Notes under the pieces: model-generated
Told to the model about the DNA's origin: nothing
Seen by the model: only the letters and a program-made list of their open reading frames with translations
Databases searched by the model: none
Part shown: positions 1 to 8,700 of the stretch, one piece after another
Layout of the letters: every line of letters starts with the position of its first letter
How positions within the stretch are numbered: position 1 is the first letter of the stretch
Program-made: the position numbers and the translations under genes
From: JBCBGF01 sp038526915
Lineage (GTDB): Bacteria; Pseudomonadota; Alphaproteobacteria; Rhodobacterales; Rhodobacteraceae
Reading direction: 5' to 3'
NCBI GenBank assembly: GCA_038526915.1
Contig: JBCBGF010000001.1
Span: 620,001 to 684,000, forward strand
DNA: 64,000 bases

Positions 1-812
1 TTGGCATCGCAGGCATCGCGGCAGGCGGCCATGGCCTCTTTCAAAGATCCGCCCTTCAGCGCGACCTTTGCAACCGAACGATAGGTCGAGTTCACGAAAT
101 CGCCGGTACTGTCGAGCGCGGCATTCACCATCTCGCGCCCCACCAGTGCATCCCCCCGCCCAGGTGCGATGGCATCCAGATCCCAGCGCCGGATCGCCTC
201 CAGCGTGCCGGGCCAGTCGTGGAAATGCCCGTCGCCGCAATAACAGGCCGAGCGATATTCGACGATGTCCCCGGTGAACATCACGTTCTGGTCGGGCACA
301 TAGATCACCATGTCCCCGGCTGTGTGCGCCCGGCCCACCTGCATCAGATCCACGCGCCTTTGGCCAAGATAGACACTCATCCGGCCCTGGAACGTGGTCG
401 TGGGCCAGGTCAGCCCGGGTATTTCCTCATGCCCGTGAAACAGCCGCGGGAACCGCGCAAACTCACTGTCCCAGTCCTCCTGCCCGCGTTCCACCACCAT
501 GGCCCGCGCCGGTTCCGACATCAGGATCTGCGGCGCCCCAAAGGCCTGAGCCCCAAGCACGCGCACAGCATGGTAATGCGTCAGCGCCAGATGCGTGATC
601 GGCTTGTCTGTAACGGTGCGGATGCAGTCGATCACCTTGCGCGCCAGGCGCGGTGTGGCCTGCGCCTCGACCACCATGACGCTGTCATCGCCGATGATCA
701 CGCCGGAATTGGGGTCGCCCTCGGCGGTAAAGGCATAAAGCCCGTCACCCACTTCCGTGAAACTCGTCTCTTTTTCTGCCAGGTCGCCCTGGCTTGCGAA
801 GGCTTTCGCCAT
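1..812 (-). CDS. MBL-fold metallo-hydrolase, partial (C-terminus off the window)
   Basis: About 270 residues are visible; the gene runs off the left edge, so its C-terminus is missing. The start is an ATG at 810-812, six to eight bases after a GGAGGAG ribosome site. The fold is recognised from an N-terminal strand region ending in DDSVMVVEAQATP, a first metal motif region, a GRAHTAGD His motif and a TGDIVEYRS Asp motif. The usual HxHxDH motif reads THYHAVR, so the Asp and second-site His are replaced by Val and Arg while the first two His remain. A mononuclear or changed metal site is therefore likely. It lies 69 bp downstream of hmgA on the same strand, so a role linked to homogentisate or tyrosine breakdown is plausible but inferred. 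The substrate is unknown. Confidence 0.85.
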   Translation of the reverse strand, partial: MAKAFASQGDLAEKETSFTEVGDGLYAFTAEGDPNSGVIIGDDSVMVVEAQATPRLARKVIDCIRTVTDKPITHLALTHYHAVRVLGAQAFGAPQILMSEPARAMVVERGQEDWDSEFARFPRLFHGHEEIPGLTWPTTTFQGRMSVYLGQRRVDLMQVGRAHTAGDMVIYVPDQNVMFTGDIVEYRSACYCGDGHFHDWPGTLEAIRRWDLDAIAPGRGDALVGREMVNAALDSTGDFVNSTYRSVAKVALKGGSLKEAMAACRDACDA

Positions 813-881
813 ATCTCCTCCCCGCCCCGTCTTTGGTCGTGAAATATCCTGGGGGTCTGGGGGCAACGCCCCCAGCTATCT

Positions 882-2243
882 TTACTTTTTCCCAGGCGTC
901 CCGTCGAACTTCTTCTCAAGCGATGTCCAGCAATCGATATAGTCGTCCTGCAGCGGCGCTTCCGCGGCGGCAAACCGTGTCAAATGCTGGGGAAACCGTG
1001 TCTCGAACATAAACGACATGGTGTTGTCGAGCTTGTCGGGCCCCAGATTGGCGTTCGAGGCCCGTTCAAACGCGTCACGGTCCGGCCCGTGGGGCAGCAT
1101 CATGTTGTGCAGGCTCATCCCGCCGGGGACAAAGCCCTGGGGCTTGGCGTCATACTGGCCGTAGATGTTGCCCATAAGCTCGGACATGATGTTCTTGTGG
1201 TACCAGGGCGGGCGGAAGGTGTCTTCGGCCACCATCCAGCGTTCGCGGAACAGGACAAAGTCGATATTGGCGGTGCCCGGCACGCCCGAGGGGGCAGTCA
1301 GCACGGTGAAGATCGACGGGTCGGGGTGGTCGAAGAGCACCGCGCCGACGGGGCAATAGGTCTTCAGGTCGTATTTCACTGGGGCGTAGTTGCCGTGCCA
1401 GGCCACGACATCGAGCGGGCTGTGCCCGATCTCGGTCCGGTGGAACTGGCCGCACCATTTGACGGTGACGGTGGACGGGGTCTCAACGTCTTCGAATGCT
1501 GCGACGGGCGTTTTGAAATCCCGCCGGTTCGCCATGCAGTTGGACCCGATGGGCCCCCGGCCGGGGAGGTCGAATTTCGCGCCATAGTTTTCGCAGACGA
1601 ACCCGCGGGCGGGCCCATCCAGCACTTCGACCCGGTAGACGAGTCCGCGGGGGAGGATGGCGATCTCCTGGGGCTCCAGGTCGATGATCCCAAGCTCGGT
1701 GGCGAAGCGCAGGCGGCCTTCCTGGGGGACGACCAGGAGCTCGCTATCGGCGGAGTAGAAATAGTCATCCTGCATGGATGCGGTGACCAGGTAGATATGG
1801 CTGGCCATGCCGACTTGGGTGTTCACATCGCCCGCCGTCGTCATCGTGCGCATGCCGGTGAGCCAGGTCAGTGGCGCGTCCGAGTGGGGCACAGGATCCC
1901 AGCGGTATTGGCCCAGTGAGGCAACATCAGGGTCGATATTGGGGGCCGAAGTCCAGTAGGGCAGGTCGATGCGCGTGAACCGGTGCGTCTGCTTGACCGA
2001 GGGCCGGATGCGATAGCACCAGGTGCGTTCGTTTTGGTGGCTGGGAGCCGTAAATGCAGTGCCTGAGAGCTGTTCGCCGTAGAGCCCGTAGTTGCATTTC
2101 TGGGGCGAGTTCATGCCTTGTGGCAGCGCGCCGGGCAGGGCCTCAGTCTCGAAATCATTGCCGAAGCCGGGCATGTAGCCTTCGTGCGGGCCGGGGATTG
2201 AGGGGGCCTGCACCATGTCGCGGGGCGTTGTCTGGCGGTTCAT
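882..2243 (-). CDS. hmgA: Homogentisate 1,2-dioxygenase
   Basis: Cytoplasmic non-haem iron dioxygenase that opens the ring of homogentisate to maleylacetoacetate in tyrosine and phenylalanine breakdown. The 453-residue protein has the family length and hallmark stretches: MPGFGNDFETEALPGALP near the N-terminus, SHQNERTWCYRIRPS, and the C-terminal iron-site region with PPWYHKN, MSEL and SLHNMMLPHGPD, which supply the His-Glu-His ligands. The ATG at 2241-2243 was chosen over an upstream in-frame ATG at 2306 because it follows GGGAGGA and matches the usual N-terminus; the upstream one lies beyond the operator palindrome at 2283-2300. It is first in a likely two-gene unit with the MBL-fold gene. 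No fahA or maiA is in the window. Confidence 0.97.
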   Translation of the reverse strand: MNRQTTPRDMVQAPSIPGPHEGYMPGFGNDFETEALPGALPQGMNSPQKCNYGLYGEQLSGTAFTAPSHQNERTWCYRIRPSVKQTHRFTRIDLPYWTSAPNIDPDVASLGQYRWDPVPHSDAPLTWLTGMRTMTTAGDVNTQVGMASHIYLVTASMQDDYFYSADSELLVVPQEGRLRFATELGIIDLEPQEIAILPRGLVYRVEVLDGPARGFVCENYGAKFDLPGRGPIGSNCMANRRDFKTPVAAFEDVETPSTVTVKWCGQFHRTEIGHSPLDVVAWHGNYAPVKYDLKTYCPVGAVLFDHPDPSIFTVLTAPSGVPGTANIDFVLFRERWMVAEDTFRPPWYHKNIMSELMGNIYGQYDAKPQGFVPGGMSLHNMMLPHGPDRDAFERASNANLGPDKLDNTMSFMFETRFPQHLTRFAAAEAPLQDDYIDCWTSLEKKFDGTPGKK

Positions 2244-2282
2244 GGGGTCCTCCCGGGGTGGATGAGCGTGCAGGGAACTATA

Positions 2283-2300
2283 TCGTTGCATTTGCAACGA
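2283..2300. promoter_or_regulatory. Inverted repeat upstream of hmgA, likely repressor operator
   Basis: A perfect 7-bp inverted repeat, TCGTTGC / GCAACGA around the spacer ATTT, sits 40 bp upstream of the hmgA ATG, where the promoter should be. Size and position fit a dimeric winged-helix repressor. The GTTGCA/TGCAAC core resembles sites bound by MarR-family regulators of aromatic catabolism, but that identification is from memory and inferred. No regulator gene is adjacent. Confidence 0.55.
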
Positions 2301-2420
2301 GGTCAATGATGGCGCTTTTCCGAGGTCGCGACGTAGACAATCGCGGCACGCGCTCTTAACGATAGCTCACACAAGATGCTCACAGTTTAAGTGTGGGCGA
2401 GGGCAGTGCGTGAGGCAATC

Positions 2421-3128
2421 ATGGGCAAGCTATCGCTAGTGCGCCGGTTTGGTCCGAGGCTTGCATATCAGATGGCAACTCGGGATGTCCTTACGGTTCC
2501 GATAGACGGAACAACTTACAAGACCATCAATGATCGATCCGAGCAGTACCACATACTAAACTCAACCCAGAAACTGCGTAACTTGGTGGGCTGCATACCT
2601 GAGGATGCAAAAACGATCGTCGATCTTGGCGCGAACGTCGGGCTATTTGCGTTACTTGCTGCACGGGCGTCTCCGCAGGCCAGTATTACATGTTACGAAG
2701 CTGACCCCCGTCTTGCGGACCTGGCATCTGAAAACACCCCCGACAACGTGTCCGTGGTGGCATCTGCTGTGACAAGAGATGGCGGCGAGGTCACCTTTTT
2801 CCGCAGTCACAATTCTCACCAACTCGGCTCACTCAGGAAAGCCTCGGTCGTTGATTTTGATCCTGACGCCGAAGCAGTCTCGGTCCCATCAGTGTCCATT
2901 CGAGAGGCGTTGAGCCATTCTGTCGATTTCCTGAAAGTTGATATTCAGGGTGCTGAATGGGATCTATTTCAGGATTTCGATTTCTCGTCGATCAAGAAGG
3001 CTGTCTTTGAGATATCTTTTCTTGATCCGGGCGCGATTGACCTCCTTGAACGGCTGAGGTTGTTTTTCCCAAATTACCGGGTGGTGAACGCCGTTCATGG
3101 GGGCGGTGACGTGCTGTTTAGCAGGTAA
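2421..3128 (+). CDS. FkbM family methyltransferase
   Basis: A 235-residue SAM-dependent methyltransferase of the FkbM type. Motif I is IVDLGANVGLFALLAA (about residues 75-90), followed by an acidic CYEADPRL ribose-binding region, and the family motif VDFLKVDIQGAEWDLF lies near residue 170. FkbM enzymes methylate hydroxyls of sugars or small molecules; the substrate here is unknown. The start is the ATG at 2421; a longer in-frame start at 2391 exists. Base composition is visibly less GC-rich than the flanking core genes and codon choice is more mixed, which suggests acquisition. It is transcribed alone, away from hmgA and convergent with another FkbM-type gene 42 bp on. Confidence 0.85.
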   Translation: MGKLSLVRRFGPRLAYQMATRDVLTVPIDGTTYKTINDRSEQYHILNSTQKLRNLVGCIPEDAKTIVDLGANVGLFALLAARASPQASITCYEADPRLADLASENTPDNVSVVASAVTRDGGEVTFFRSHNSHQLGSLRKASVVDFDPDAEAVSVPSVSIREALSHSVDFLKVDIQGAEWDLFQDFDFSSIKKAVFEISFLDPGAIDLLERLRLFFPNYRVVNAVHGGGDVLFSR

Positions 3129-3170
3129 CGAGCCTGGCAAGAAAAATTGATCAGTCCGCAAGTGGCGGCG

Positions 3171-3908
3171 CTATCCCCGCAACGCCAGAATATCCGTCTG
3201 GATCAATCCACGGCCCTTCATCGCCGCGAACTCCGCCTCGAAATCCACCCAAGGTTCGGCTTTCCATGCCACCAAGTACGGAACCCCGGCGGAGGAGGGG
3301 ATTTCGTCGATGACCTCGACCCCGTCCACCGTATGATCGGCGTTCAACAGGAGCGCAGTGGTGTAGGTCTGAAAACCCGCCGCGCGGATTATCGGGACGA
3401 CCTCTGTCTTGGCGATGAGTTCGACCCAGAGCACTGATGCGCCCGCCAGAAGCCGTGGCATCCCCGCCAAAGCGTCCGGTTCCCCGCCCTGAAGATCAAG
3501 CTTGATGAAATCCGCATGGTCGACGACATCGTCCGCGCGCACCACCTCCACGTGCGAGCGGCGCTTGTCGAAAGGGTTCCACGTCTTGATCGTGTCGGAT
3601 TCCAGCGCGCCGGCGCTGCTGTAGCCCACCTTGTCTTCCCAGCCCACGGTGCCTTCCTTCACGGTTTGAGGCACCTTGAAGCTCCCACGGCCATTGTGCG
3701 CCCCAAGCGCTGCTTTGTGCAGTGTTATCCGGTCGTCGGTCTCAAAGAACTTGTGGTTGCCCTCAAAGGGCTCGAACGCATGCACATGGGCTGCGCCTGC
3801 ATCCAGCATCTCCCTCGCCGTGCCGCCATAGCCCGCCCCGCCGTCGATGGCGATCTTGCAAGCGGGGGTCAGGACTTCGGTAAAGGATCGGACGCGGCGT
3901 TCTTCCAT
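3171..3908 (-). CDS. FkbM family methyltransferase (second copy, different subtype)
   Basis: A 245-residue FkbM-type methyltransferase. Visible motifs are the SAM-binding IAIDGGAGYGGTAREM, an acidic HAFEPFEGN that would bind the SAM ribose, and ADFIKLDLQGGEPDAL in the position of the FkbM KxDxQGxE motif. It is the third gene of the rsfS-rlmH strand, starting 38 bp after rlmH. The ATG at 3906-3908 is my choice; a GTG 21 bp upstream is possible, and the open frame extends back into rlmH. Its base composition matches its neighbours, unlike the convergent FkbM gene, so the two are unlikely to be a recent tandem copy. Substrate unknown. Confidence 0.8.
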   Translation of the reverse strand: MEERRVRSFTEVLTPACKIAIDGGAGYGGTAREMLDAGAAHVHAFEPFEGNHKFFETDDRITLHKAALGAHNGRGSFKVPQTVKEGTVGWEDKVGYSSAGALESDTIKTWNPFDKRRSHVEVVRADDVVDHADFIKLDLQGGEPDALAGMPRLLAGASVLWVELIAKTEVVPIIRAAGFQTYTTALLLNADHTVDGVEVIDEIPSSAGVPYLVAWKAEPWVDFEAEFAAMKGRGLIQTDILALRG

Positions 3909-3946
3909 GGGGCGACCATCTGCGGTCACCGGGAAGGCGTCAACCG

Positions 3947-4408
3947 CTATTCCCGGTGGTACGGTGAGCCCGCCAGGATACTGGCCGCGCGATAGAGTTG
4001 CTCGGTCAGCATCACGCGGGCCAGCATGTGGGGCCACACCATTTTCCCCAACGATAGGGTCACATCAGCCCGCCCGCGCAACGCGTCATCCAAGCCATCC
4101 GCGCCGCCGATCACGAAGGCCGCGGTGGCGTTGCCATCGTCGCGCCATTGGGCCAGGAGGGTGGCGAAATCCGGGGAAGTCATCGTGCGCCCGCGCTCGT
4201 CCAGTACGCAGATCCGGGCGCTCTCGGGCAACACACGCATCAGGGCCTGCCCTTCGCTCAGGCCCTTTTTCGCCTCGACTTCGATGATGTCCAGCGGGCC
4301 GAGGCCAAGGTTTCGACCTGTGCGCTCAAACCTTTGGGTGTAGTCTTCGATCAACGCACGCTCAGGGCCGGCCCGCAGCCGGCCCACGGCGCAAATTCGG
4401 ATCTGCAT
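3947..4408 (-). CDS. rlmH: 23S rRNA (pseudouridine1915-N3)-methyltransferase RlmH
   Basis: A SPOUT-class methyltransferase that methylates pseudouridine 1915 in helix 69 of 23S rRNA on assembled ribosomes. The 153-residue protein has the family length and opens with MQIRICAVGRL. The knotted SAM site is visible as CVLDERG, FVIGGADGLD and LSLGKMVWPHMLARVMLTEQLYRA, and the C-terminus ends in GSPYHRE as in other RlmH proteins. It follows rsfS by 11 bp, the usual rsfS-rlmH ribosome-maturation pair. Confidence 0.97.
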   Translation of the reverse strand: MQIRICAVGRLRAGPERALIEDYTQRFERTGRNLGLGPLDIIEVEAKKGLSEGQALMRVLPESARICVLDERGRTMTSPDFATLLAQWRDDGNATAAFVIGGADGLDDALRGRADVTLSLGKMVWPHMLARVMLTEQLYRAASILAGSPYHRE

Positions 4409-4420
4409 GCGGCGAACGCC

Positions 4421-4789
4421 TTAGGTCTGGGCGGCCGTCTGCTGACCCGGGGACATCCACATTTTTTCAAGCTGGTAGAACTCGCGCACCTCGGGGCGGA
4501 AGACGTGGACGACGACGTCGCCCGTGTCGATCAGCACCCAGTCGCCGGCATCCTTGCCTTCGACCTTGGAGAGCACGCCGAATTCCTGCTTGAGCCGGTC
4601 GATCAGCTTTTCCGAGATCGCGGCCACCTGGCGCGAGCTGCGGCCTGAGCAGATCACCATATGGTCGGCCATCTCGGACTTGCCGGCGAGGTCGATCACC
4701 ACCACCTCTTCGGCTTTGTCGTCGTCCAGCGATGAAAGGATGCGTTCAAGCAACGCGGTGCTTGAGGCTTGAGTGGTCCCTGCAGTCAT
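4421..4789 (-). CDS. rsfS: Ribosome silencing factor RsfS
   Basis: RsfS (RsfA/Iojap family) binds L14 and blocks subunit joining when nutrients are scarce. The family core is visible as VVVIDLAGKSEMADHMVICSG, followed by RQVAAISEKL and DWVLIDTGDVVVHVF, ending near EFYQLEKMW. I start it at the ATG at 4789 (122 residues), which gives the usual size. The frame stays open to an ATG at 4915 (164 residues), but that N-terminal extension is Arg- and Ala-rich and not typical of the family. It heads the rsfS-rlmH-methyltransferase strand. Confidence 0.94.
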   Translation of the reverse strand: MTAGTTQASSTALLERILSSLDDDKAEEVVVIDLAGKSEMADHMVICSGRSSRQVAAISEKLIDRLKQEFGVLSKVEGKDAGDWVLIDTGDVVVHVFRPEVREFYQLEKMWMSPGQQTAAQT

Positions 4790-5022
4790 CTTTGGGTCCT
4801 GAGCAGGGTCCGGGGCGGTCGGATCACGGACCGCATCGTGAAGCTGAGACAGGGCATAGGCCTCCTGAGCAGCGCGCCGACGGCCCCGGCGCAGGGCATA
4901 CCAAAAAGCTAGCATCGGAAATGTGAAATCTCAATGTCATCCGTCATGGGATGCGAAGATGGCGCAGGGTCCCGCACAGGCGGCAGGTGTTGCGCGTCTC
5001 AAAAGTGTAACGTAAAACATTA

Positions 5023-5035
5023 AAGAATCATTCTT
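5023..5035. promoter_or_regulatory. Iron-box-like palindrome upstream of the DUF2975/XRE pair
   Basis: AAGAATCATTCTT is a perfect 13-base palindrome around a central C, ending 17 bp before the ATG of the DUF2975 gene. It sits in an AT-rich island of an otherwise GC-rich region. The core GAATCATTC resembles the iron control element bound by Irr in alphaproteobacteria (GAA-N3-TTC core), and an irr gene lies about 29 kb away in this window. Binding by Irr is inferred; the site could equally serve the adjacent XRE-type regulator. Confidence 0.45.
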
Positions 5036-5052
5036 AGACAGGAAAGATTAGT

Positions 5053-5583
5053 ATGTCAGCCACGCCTTTGATCCGCCGCTGGGCGGTTGTGCTCAATATT
5101 TTGTCTATTCTCGCAATTGTTGTGGTTTTGGTCGCCGTGGCGGCGGGCATCCTGTTCGGAGATATCCCCAACGACATTCGCATGGCCGCCGGACTTGCGG
5201 CGGGGGACGTGGTGCCGGGCGCGCGGGTGGGTTTCATCGCAGTGATCGGGGCGCTGCCTGCAGCGGCGGTGATTTATGTGCTTGTGCAAATGGGCCGGCT
5301 TTTTCGCAGCTATGCCGTGGGTGAGACGCTGACGCGCCGCTGCGCGCGGGCGATCACGCGGATCGGTGCCGGTCTTCTGTTCATGGCGGCGATGGGGGCC
5401 GTTGTCCGGCCTTTGCAGATCCTGTTGGCGAGCCTGGACAATCCGCCGGGGGAGCGGGTTCTGGCGATTGGGTTTGGGACGATGGATCTGGGCCTTGTTC
5501 TGGCGGGTGGGCTTTTGTTGACCATTGGGTGGGCCATGTCAGATGCCGTGGCGGCCGCCCGCGAGAACGCGGAATTCGTGTGA
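5053..5583 (+). CDS. DUF2975 family integral membrane protein
   Basis: A 176-residue inner-membrane protein with four predicted membrane segments (about residues 10-35, 60-82, 105-127 and 140-165), matching the DUF2975 layout. Its function is not established. In many bacteria DUF2975 genes are coupled to a short YozG-like XRE regulator. That is the case here: the stop codon overlaps the ATG of the next gene (TGATG). A GAAAG-type ribosome site lies a few bases upstream, and the AT-rich palindrome at 5023-5035 suggests regulated expression. Confidence 0.82.
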   Translation: MSATPLIRRWAVVLNILSILAIVVVLVAVAAGILFGDIPNDIRMAAGLAAGDVVPGARVGFIAVIGALPAAAVIYVLVQMGRLFRSYAVGETLTRRCARAITRIGAGLLFMAAMGAVVRPLQILLASLDNPPGERVLAIGFGTMDLGLVLAGGLLLTIGWAMSDAVAAARENAEFV

Positions 5584-5795
5584 TGCAGATCGTGGTGCGG
5601 CTGGATGTGATGCTGGCGCGGCGCAAAATGAAATCGCGGGAACTGGCCGCGCGGGTCGGGATCACCGAACAGAATATCAGCCTCCTCAAGTCCGGACGGG
5701 TGCGGGGGATCCGGTTTGAGACGCTGGCCAAGATCTGTGCGGTACTGGACTGTCAGCCGGGCGATTTGCTGGAGGCGGTGGCCGAGGGTCAGTAA
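5583..5795 (+). CDS. Short XRE-family helix-turn-helix regulator (YozG-like)
   Basis: A 70-residue single-domain DNA-binding protein. The helix-turn-helix is SRELAARVGITEQNISLLKSGR (within residues 18-40), followed by the typical RFETLAKICAVLDCQPGDLLE dimerisation and C-terminal part. The start is the ATG overlapping the DUF2975 stop, which indicates translational coupling. It probably controls its own operon, perhaps with the membrane partner as sensor (inferred). Its last 7 bp overlap the 3' end of tamB on the other strand. Confidence 0.9.
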   Translation: MQIVVRLDVMLARRKMKSRELAARVGITEQNISLLKSGRVRGIRFETLAKICAVLDCQPGDLLEAVAEGQ

Positions 5796-8700
5796 TCGCG
5801 TTCAAAAAAGATGCCGAGGCCTGTCCGCCCTTCGTTGTCGACACCGCCTTTGACCGTGACGCTGGGGGTGAGATCGAGGTTGAGGTTGACCTCGGCCTCG
5901 CCGGCGCCGCCAACGGTGACATCGGTATAGACGTTGTCCGACAGGTAGGCCCCGGCGCGTACGGCCACGTTCCCGGCCTCATCGGTGGTGACGTCCAGAT
6001 CATCGAGCCCGAAGTTGCGGCGCAAGCGCGAGACGATCCCTTCCCCGCCCTGACCGGCCAGAGTCGCGACGGCGGCGGCAAGCTGGGCCGCCTGAAGGGG
6101 GGACAACGTGTCGATCCCGCGGCCAAACAGGAGGCGGGCCAGCACTTCGTCTTCGGGCAGATCGGGATCGGAGAGGAAGCGGATGATCGGCTCGGACGCC
6201 TGGCCTTCGACGATGATGCGGACGGTGACGTCTTCGGCCTGGGTTTCGGCGACAAAGAACAGGGTCGGGTCAAAATCCCCCTGCAGCGTGGCCCGACCTT
6301 CGGTCAGGATCAGCCTACGGCCCAGGATGTCGAGCCGGCCGCGGATCAGGTCAAACTGCCCGTCGGGCACAATGTTGTCAGTGGTACCGCGCAAGCGCAG
6401 GCCGCCGCCCAATTCGGCCTCGAGCCCACGGCCCCGGATGAAGATGCGGTTGCTGGCGACCACGCGCAGGTCGAGCGGGTAGGCGGCGCCGCCACCCCCG
6501 CCAGAGCCGTTTGACGTGCCGGATGTGACAAGGCCTGCCCGCGCGCGGGTCTGGCGCACGGCGGCGGGCTCGTTCTGGTGGATGATGTTGGGAATAGAGC
6601 CAACGCCGGAGATGCTGCCTGATGGGATTTGGACATTGGTTTCGCCGAGGTCGATGCGGCCGGAGATGCGCGCGCTACTGGCCAGGGGGCCTTCGATCTG
6701 GATGCGGCCATTCGCTGTCGTCTCATACAGGGCGGGGTCGCGCACGGCGAGGCGGTTCAGCACAAGCGCGAGGTCACCTAAGAAGGGATCAGTCAGGGCA
6801 ACCGGACCGGTCAGGCGCAACGATCCGCCACCCTCGGCGGTAGCGCGGACATCCAGCTGTGCCCTGCCCGAGGCGAGACCGACATTGGCATCAATCGCGC
6901 TCAGCACGATGCGCTCGGTCGGGCTGGCGGCGCGGGCCCCTTGGGTGGTGAGCTGGCCAGACAGGGCGGGCAGGCCCGGTTCCCCCCGCAGGGCGAGATC
7001 GAAGTTAAGGGTACCGCTCACGGTGCGCGGGGCGATGAAGCGGTTTGCAATCGACAAGGGCGCGCTGCCCGTCAGGGTAACATCGGCGGTGGAGAGGTTC
7101 TCGGCCACGGTTCCCGCGGTATCGGCGCGGATGTTGCCGGGGCCGGTTCCGCTGAGGTCGATCCGCCAGTTGCCCTGGGGCAGGCGGCCCAAGGTGCCAG
7201 CGACAGTTGCCGGACCCCGGAACCCGGCGGCATAGGGGCTGATATCGGCAAGGCGGGCCGCGATCTCGACCGTACCGCTGTCGCGACCCACTGCGCCGCT
7301 TATGTCGGCAGAGACTTCGGGCGCCTCAAAGGTGAAGGTGCGCACGGTGTAGCTGTCGCCATCGCGGGCCAGGTCTGCCGTTAGGGTGGCGCGGCCCCGC
7401 AGCAGGCGGTCGGCGTCGGGTTGCGACAGTTTCAGATCCTGCCCGATGATGTCGCCCGCAATGTCCACGCGTTCGAGATCGGTTGAGACCTCGCCGGAAA
7501 GGTCTAGGGAGATGCCGCCCCCTAGCGCCCGTCCGGCGCGGTCTGAGAACGGGGCAAGATCGGCGGCGTCTGCGGTGATATCGCCGCTGATCACAGGCAC
7601 ATCGTTGCTGGTATCTGCCGTCAGGTCGAACTCGGCGGAGGCGTCGGGTGCGGCCAGGGTGCCTGCAATCTCCCACAGCGCATCAGTCTGCGTGGCCGCC
7701 ACCTCAAGTTCGGCGGGGGCTCTGACGTCTTCGGAGATAACCCCGGTGTCGATCAGGGTCACCGTGGCGGTGCCTTGGCTGCTGCCTTCGGTCATGCGTC
7801 CCTGCGCCGTGATCCGGGCCGCGTCACCGTTAACGCGCAGGGTGTCGACGAAAAGCCCGTCTGCGGATTGCCGGACGGCGGCCTCGACTCGTGTGGTGCC
7901 GGCAAGCAGGCGGTCGGCTTCGGGTTGCGCGATGCGCAGGTCTTGGCCGGTGAAGGTGGCCGTTGCATCAAAGCGCGAGAGATCGGCGGCGACTTCGCCC
8001 GATGCGCTGAGGTCGATGCCGCCGGCGATCTGGCGGCCCGCGCGTTGTGAAAACGGTGCAATGGTGGCCGCAGAAGCGGTGATATCACCGCTGATGACGG
8101 GCACATCGGTTGCGAGGCTGGCCACTAGATCGAAGGTGGCGGCCATGTCGGGGGCGTCCAGCGTGCCGTCGATATCCCAGAACGCCCCGGTCTGTTCGGC
8201 GGCAAGTTCAAGCTGGGCCGGGCCTGCGACGTCTTCGGCGATGACGCCTGTGTCGATCAGGGTGACGCTGGCGGTGGCGCGGCTATCCTCGCCCCCAAGG
8301 CGGGCGCTCGCCTGCACGCGCGCGGCGTCGCCGTCGAGGCGCAGGGTGTCGACAAAGGTGCCGTCGGTGGTGCGGCGCAGGGTGGTGGTGAGGTCGGCCG
8401 TGCCGGACAGCAGGCGATCGGCCTCGGGCTGATCCACGGTGACGTCGCGGGTCTGGCCGTTGGCGGTCAGGGTGAAGGTTCCTGCGAGCGGGGTCACAGT
8501 GCCAGAAACTTCGGCAGAGACAGCCCCACCAAGGCGCCGCCCCGCGATGCCGGAAAACGCGCTGAGATCGCTGGCGGTTGCGGCGAGTTCGGTGGTGATC
8601 TCAAGCCCGCCGTCGATGGTGGAGATCTGGGCAGAGCCTTCGAGGCCATAGGTCTCCCCGGTCACCCGCAGGTCGGTGAGGGAGATTGGCGATCCTTGGA

